From GCA-002713455 sp964428745 (GTDB lineage: Bacteria; Fidelibacterota; Marinisomatia; Marinisomatales; TCS55), in contig CAYRYZ010000011.1 in assembly GCA_964428745.1 (NCBI GenBank), forward strand, positions 1-38,942: a stretch of 38,942 nucleotides of DNA. Direction: 5' to 3'. The first letter of the stretch is position 1. Each line of letters opens with the position of its first letter. Below, one piece after another: positions 35,064-38,942 of the stretch. The notes beneath the pieces are model-generated. The model was not told the origin of the DNA. It saw only the letters and a program-made list of their open reading frames with translations, and ran no database searches. Position numbers and translations under genes: made by a program.

Positions 35064-35113
35064 GTCAAAAATATATAATATTAGAATTAGTAGAAATTGT
35101 TAACCATGCATTA

Positions 35114-35665
35114 TTACTTCCAGAAGTCCTCATATGTTTTTTTTCTTTTAAGTAACGCTTCTCGTCTAACTAAAATTTTATTACGCAATTTCTTAGGTAA
35201 ATATAATTCAAGTGATTTGTCATAAGCCTCTAAAGCAAGTTCAAAATCCATTTCATCCTTTTTTTCATAAGCTTTGGCAATCCAAAAGTGCGGTTCCCCA
35301 AGACTATCAATTATGGCTGAAGCTTTTGAAAATGATTGAATAGCCTTCCATTGACCATTTTTATATTCTTTTTCATGGTATTGTTTTCCTGTATTCATAA
35401 GGATATAATACTGTGCCATAGGGTTATTAGGTTCAATTTTCAGAACTTCATGATATTGAGAAAAATCGTTGTTTTTTTCTGCTAAATGTAATCTAGCATT
35501 TACGATTGCATTAACTAACTCAGGTTTATCAGGGTAAACTTTTATTAATGAATCAGATTTAGCAAGTAGTATTTGGGGTGGTAATTCATCGAATGATTTT
35601 GTTGAAGGTGCACAGCTTAATATTAAAAACCCAATAATCAATAAATAGTAAATCAACTTTTTCAT
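35114..35665 (-). CDS. TPR lipoprotein
   Basis: The 183-residue protein has a lipoprotein signal peptide, LIIGFLILSC, with the lipobox cysteine at residue 18. The mature part is all helical with TPR-like pairs, including NNPMAQYYILMNTGKQYHEK and EPHFWIAKAYEKKDEMDFEL followed by ALEAYDKSLELYLP. It would sit on a membrane facing the periplasm, since the residue after Cys is Ala. It is 14 nt after phhA on the same strand and 135 nt upstream of the rotor operon start, so it may be transcribed with phhA and may or may not belong with the motor genes. Exact function unknown. Confidence 0.8.
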   Translation of the reverse strand: MKKLIYYLLIIGFLILSCAPSTKSFDELPPQILLAKSDSLIKVYPDKPELVNAIVNARLHLAEKNNDFSQYHEVLKIEPNNPMAQYYILMNTGKQYHEKEYKNGQWKAIQSFSKASAIIDSLGEPHFWIAKAYEKKDEMDFELALEAYDKSLELYLPKKLRNKILVRREALLKRKKTYEDFWK

Positions 35666-35679
35666 TTATATCTACTACT

Positions 35680-36612
35680 TTATCCTTCATACCAAAAAAT
35701 GTCACGGTTGTCTCTAAATGAACTATATAAATTTTCCATAGAGTCTATTACATAATAACGATTTTGAATGGATCCATAATCAAAACATGTCAACACTATT
35801 TCCTCAATATCAAAGGGAAGAAATTCAGAAGTTTTTGATTCATTTTTAGCACACTCAACAATATTTAATGTTTCATTATAAGATGATACAATACCTGCAC
35901 CATATATCTCATAATCCATATCATTTGCGTGGCGACGAAAGCTGTCAGTACTACCATCATTTTTGATCAAACCAAATTCATAAGTCCACCAAGCAAAATT
36001 TTGGAGACGCTTTAGATTGTGAGATACTAAATCATTACCCAGCCCACGTTCATCATTTAAAATTTCATCTCCAAGAATGCCAACATCATGCATGAAGTTG
36101 GCATATTCTTTATTCATTAGAAATGGTATGTGGCCTTGAATATCATGGAAAATATCAGGTTCTGGGGTATAACCTGCATCATTCGCAATTTTAATATGAC
36201 CATATTTTTCATCAAATCTTGGGGATTCTCTAATAATATCTGTGACAGGAAATTTTCGGTTTGCATTTAGGTCAAAAAACAATTTTTCATCTAAAAACCC
36301 AGCAACAGGCACAAGTTCCCAATCGGTAGAATTTTCAAGCAATGGAGTGATAGAATCAAATTTAGGAAAGCGATCTTTAGGGATAGGCAAAGTTCGCATC
36401 CCAAGCAAATACTCTTTAATTACATATTGATCAATAAGTGGCTCAACATTTATGAATAGTTTCTCCCATATACCATTTTCCAAATTAGTTACATCATTAT
36501 ATTTTTGCGGTTTAATGTATGTATCATGTGCGTTAAATATCTTTACACCAGCCATTGAATTTGATGCCATGTTTTTAAATAAATGGTCATATTTATTGGG
36601 TTTTTCTGTCAT
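35680..36612 (-). CDS. phhA: Phenylalanine 4-monooxygenase (aromatic amino acid hydroxylase)
   Basis: This enzyme converts phenylalanine to tyrosine with O2 and a tetrahydropterin cofactor. The 310-residue bacterial-type protein has the non-haem iron ligands in DIFHDIQGHIPFL (His156, His161) and the glutamate in WWTYEFGLI (Glu212), the 2-His-1-carboxylate triad of the family. DIQGHIPF and AWWTYEFGLI are strongly conserved. The N-terminal 100 residues match the catalytic-domain lead-in, and no ACT regulatory domain is present. It follows the smr gene by 43 nt and precedes a TPR lipoprotein. No link to the motor operon is obvious. Pterin recycling genes are not in the window. Confidence 0.95.
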   Translation of the reverse strand: MTEKPNKYDHLFKNMASNSMAGVKIFNAHDTYIKPQKYNDVTNLENGIWEKLFINVEPLIDQYVIKEYLLGMRTLPIPKDRFPKFDSITPLLENSTDWELVPVAGFLDEKLFFDLNANRKFPVTDIIRESPRFDEKYGHIKIANDAGYTPEPDIFHDIQGHIPFLMNKEYANFMHDVGILGDEILNDERGLGNDLVSHNLKRLQNFAWWTYEFGLIKNDGSTDSFRRHANDMDYEIYGAGIVSSYNETLNIVECAKNESKTSEFLPFDIEEIVLTCFDYGSIQNRYYVIDSMENLYSSFRDNRDIFWYEG

Positions 36613-36655
36613 GCTCTTGCCTTGAATTTAAAGGAAAGTATTTTTTTCTCAAAGG

Positions 36656-36988
36656 TTACCAAAGCCAAATATATGTAATTGCACTATTTTTTCGTCCAAG
36701 ATCGGGATCTGTTGGGGATCCACTATCTGCCCTCATGGCTGCAGTAAGTGGATCAAAAACATCATAATCTTCACCATATATTACCCCTTGAAAGCGACCT
36801 TCATAACTTTTGCACCATTCTCTAACCCCCCTTTGTAGTGCGCCGGATCCATGACCATGAATTATTTTTATAGATCGGGCAGTGCCTTTAAAGATGCAGT
36901 CACTAACTTTAGCTTCTAGTTCCGATATGGCTTCATCAATTGCAAGCCCCCTATGACCAATATCTATGATTTCAAATGGTTTTGACAT
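36656..36988 (-). CDS. Smr-domain protein
   Basis: The Smr domain is a small nuclease-like fold also found at the C terminus of MutS2. The 110-residue protein has the two family signatures: IDIGHRGLAIDEAISELEAK (about 8-27) and the glycine-rich IIHGHGSGALQRGVREW (about 43-59). The rest of the domain is present, but there is no MutS2 ATPase part, so this is a stand-alone Smr. Such proteins are reported to nick DNA or act on ribosome-stalled mRNA, but the role here is unknown. It is divergent from the aldo/keto reductase gene over a 51-nt spacer. Confidence 0.87.
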   Translation of the reverse strand: MSKPFEIIDIGHRGLAIDEAISELEAKVSDCIFKGTARSIKIIHGHGSGALQRGVREWCKSYEGRFQGVIYGEDYDVFDPLTAAMRADSGSPTDPDLGRKNSAITYIWLW

Positions 36989-37039
36989 AATAAAATTTAA
37001 TCTGCCTTAATTTATGCCCACACATTAATTGGAATAATA

Positions 37040-38002
37040 ATGGAATATGTTAAACTAGGTCGAACCGGGGAACGAGTATCAAGAATTAGTCTTGGGACTT
37101 GGTCCTATGGTGGCTCCAATACATTAAATGAGGATAATCCCATTGGTTGGTCGGGGCAAGACGATAAAGACAGTACAAAAGCATTAATGAAAGCCTATGA
37201 ATCGGGGATAAACCACTGGGATACCGCAGATGTATATGGTGATGGACATTCTGAAAAAATTATTGGAAGCGTATGGGCAGAGTTACCCAGAAACGAAATT
37301 TTTTTAGCGACAAAAGTTGGCTGGGATATGGGCTCTTATAATCATTGGTATCATCCGAAACATATGCGAGCTAATATGGAACGATCATTAAAAAATTTGA
37401 AAACCGATAATGTTGATCTAATGTATCTGCATCACTGCAATTTTGGGAAAAACAAAGAATATTTTGATAGTGCACTTGAAGTTGTCAACCGGTTCAAAGA
37501 AGAGGGGAAAACAAAATTTATTGGTCTATCTGATTGGTCATTAAAAAAAATAATGGAATTTATAGAGCCCTGTAATCCTGATGTGATTCAACCTTATAGA
37601 AACGTTATGGATGATACCTATAGCGAGACTGGCCTTAAAGACTTTATTGATTCGAATGATTTGGGTGTTTGTTTTTTTTCTCCAATCAAACATGGTTTGT
37701 TAACTGGCAAATATAGTGAACCTACAGTTTTTGAGGCTGGAGACTTTAGAACAAGAATAAAAGATTTTGTTGATCAAGATATTATTGATCAAATGAAGCT
37801 AAATAAGTCCAAATTGGAGTCAAAATTTTCTGACCATTTAGAACCCGTAATGCACGGCTTAATTGATGCACTATTAACCGATGCGCCTACTGGTTGCGTT
37901 TTGCTTGGTCAGCGAAATACGACACAAGTTGAATCTGCAACATCATTGGGCTTTGCTTTATCTGAAGAAGAAGCGAGTTGGGTAAAAAACTTATATCAAT
38001 GA
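37040..38002 (+). CDS. Aldo/keto reductase
   Basis: A 320-residue NAD(P)H-dependent TIM-barrel oxidoreductase. The catalytic tetrad is visible: Asp and Tyr in HWDTADVYGDGHSE (about 59-72), Lys in FLATKVGWD and His in LMYLHHCNFG. The family N-terminal motif VKLGRTGERVSRISLGTWSY is also clear, as is the cofactor-binding C-terminal CVLLGQRNTTQVE. It resembles AKRs related to the YajO/voltage-channel beta-subunit type, but the substrate cannot be inferred. The gene stands alone, and its stop lies inside a perfect hairpin shared with the next gene. Confidence 0.94.
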   Translation: MEYVKLGRTGERVSRISLGTWSYGGSNTLNEDNPIGWSGQDDKDSTKALMKAYESGINHWDTADVYGDGHSEKIIGSVWAELPRNEIFLATKVGWDMGSYNHWYHPKHMRANMERSLKNLKTDNVDLMYLHHCNFGKNKEYFDSALEVVNRFKEEGKTKFIGLSDWSLKKIMEFIEPCNPDVIQPYRNVMDDTYSETGLKDFIDSNDLGVCFFSPIKHGLLTGKYSEPTVFEAGDFRTRIKDFVDQDIIDQMKLNKSKLESKFSDHLEPVMHGLIDALLTDAPTGCVLLGQRNTTQVESATSLGFALSEEEASWVKNLYQ

Positions 38003-38036
38003 TAAATAGGCATAAAGAACAGCCTATTTATCATTG
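37997..38036. terminator. Perfect 15-bp hairpin, likely bidirectional terminator
   Basis: CAATGATAAATAGGC (37997-38011) and GCCTATTTATCATTG (38022-38036) are exact reverse complements around a 10-nt loop. It covers the aldo/keto reductase stop codon and ends 8 nt before the opposing dipeptidase gene. It is AT-rich and lacks a long T tract, so termination strength is uncertain. Confidence 0.75.
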
Positions 38037-38043
38037 AATAATT

Positions 38044-38942
38044 TTAACTATTTGCAGCAGCACTTTCTACGGCTGACCAAACTCTCCACACATTCTTATA
38101 ACATATTTTCGCAATATCTTCTTCTGAATAACCCCGTTTCAATAAATGATAAATTAAATTAGGGTAAGAAGCTACATCCTTCAAACCATAAGGTAGAGAG
38201 TCACCCACACCATCATAATCTGAGCCAATTGCTACATGATCTATACCCGCTAATTCAACCACACGATCAAAATGATCAATAACCTCTGTGATATCTGCAT
38301 ACATTGGGTTTTGTTTATTCACTTTTTTGACGAAATCCTCTAATGCTTTGTCTTTAGCAGATAAACCATTTTCTTCAGCGTAAGCTTTTATTTTTTCTGC
38401 ATTTGCAGCCCTTTTATCTTGTGAAGCCTGTGTAACAAATGAAGAACCATAATTTATTTGAATAACCCCACCATTATCCTTCAGCCTTCGAATTTCATCA
38501 TCCCCCATGTTTCGTTCCCAACCAGGAGTAAAATATCGGCATGATGAATGAGAAGCAATCACGGGGACATCTGTCATGTCCATAACTTGATTAATAACTT
38601 CATCAGTTACGTGTGAGATGTCTACCATGATACCTACTCGATTCATTTCTTTTACTACTTCGCGTCCGAAAGGGCTAAGCCCACCCCAGGTACGAGTAGT
38701 GTCATAAGAAGAATCACAGATGAGGTTATCTTTCCCGTGGGTAAGAGTTATATATCGGATTCCCCTATCATAAAAATATTGTACGTTGCTTAAGTCATCC
38801 AAAAGTGGTGCCCCGTTTTCCATACCCATAGGTAAAGCAATTTTACTATCGGCAAAAATCCGGTTTACATCAGTAACACTAGTTGCAACTTCAAATTTAT
38901 CTGGATGATCATCAGCAATTCGGTTCACTAGATCAATTAAAG
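38044..38942 (-). CDS. Membrane dipeptidase, M19 (renal dipeptidase) family, C-terminal part
   Basis: This zinc metallopeptidase cleaves dipeptides. The frame is open to the right edge, so the N terminus with the first His-x-Asp zinc ligands is outside the window, and about 299 residues are visible. The family motifs are RYITLTHGKDNLICDSSYD, MVDISHVTDEVINQVMDM, PVIASHSSCRYF (zinc-binding His) and DHVAIGSDYDGVGD. The frame continues upstream of the GTG at 38928 (LIDLVNRI), so that codon is not the start. It is convergent with the aldo/keto reductase gene. Confidence 0.94.
   Translation of the reverse strand, partial: LIDLVNRIADDHPDKFEVATSVTDVNRIFADSKIALPMGMENGAPLLDDLSNVQYFYDRGIRYITLTHGKDNLICDSSYDTTRTWGGLSPFGREVVKEMNRVGIMVDISHVTDEVINQVMDMTDVPVIASHSSCRYFTPGWERNMGDDEIRRLKDNGGVIQINYGSSFVTQASQDKRAANAEKIKAYAEENGLSAKDKALEDFVKKVNKQNPMYADITEVIDHFDRVVELAGIDHVAIGSDYDGVGDSLPYGLKDVASYPNLIYHLLKRGYSEEDIAKICYKNVWRVWSAVESAAANS

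Noticed and set aside
38926..38928. GTG at 38928 as the start of the M19 dipeptidase
   Set aside because: The frame is open upstream with coherent sequence, and the N-terminal zinc ligands of the family are missing, so the gene continues beyond the window.

Overview
The window looks like chromosome from a marine Gram-negative bacterium with AT-rich DNA. It has lipid A genes, TonB energy coupling, outer-membrane barrels, large secreted FG-GAP proteins and a core dnaA/rpmH/yidC region. The combination suggests the FCB group, most likely Marinimicrobia (SAR406), but that placement is inference from gene content and no marker-gene tree was possible. Two runs of exactly 100 N (11658-11757 and 31956-32055) indicate a scaffolded draft, metagenome or single-cell assembly.

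Layout. Positions 1-1348 (minus) hold rpmH, yidD and the start of yidC, with no rnpA between rpmH and yidD. Divergently, dnaA (1519-2874) follows two perfect DnaA boxes. After a small membrane protein comes a plus-strand lipid A cluster (3584-8004): a GnnA-like oxidoreductase, an ICMT-like methyltransferase, lpxB, a DUF374 acyltransferase and lpxK. Two tandem secreted FG-GAP/Ig-like proteins (8006-13928, minus) meet at the first N gap. A plus-strand block then encodes an outer-membrane barrel, a carboxyl-terminal protease and a TonB system (exbB, two exbD, tonB; 14087-18774). From 24999 down to 18785 (minus) run a Nudix hydrolase, a glutamate-cysteine ligase, two small membrane proteins and a succinate dehydrogenase in the order C-A-B, whose membrane subunit resembles mycobacterial Sdh1. 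ppdK (25098-27797, plus) ends at a terminator shared with the next operon.

The most striking region is the minus-strand operon 34978-27853. Its genes, in order, encode a periplasmic transthyretin-like/coiled-coil protein, a CpoB-like coiled-coil TPR protein, an outer-membrane barrel with a helical tail, MotA, MotB, a reduced FliF and a complete FliG. No rod, hook, filament, export, FliM or FliN gene is present. The FliF-like protein lacks the RBM1/RBM2 region but keeps an RBM3-like domain and a C-terminal FliG-binding-like motif. FliG keeps all three domains but has an altered FliM-docking motif. I interpret this as an ion-driven rotor-stator machine built from flagellar parts and linked to the outer membrane through the envelope proteins. 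Its role (gliding, secretion, envelope maintenance or other) is unknown.

The right end carries a TPR lipoprotein, phenylalanine hydroxylase and an Smr protein (minus), an aldo/keto reductase (plus) and a partial M19 dipeptidase (minus). I saw no tRNA, rRNA, insertion sequence or CRISPR array. Apart from the N gaps, no stretch over 300 bases lacks a gene.
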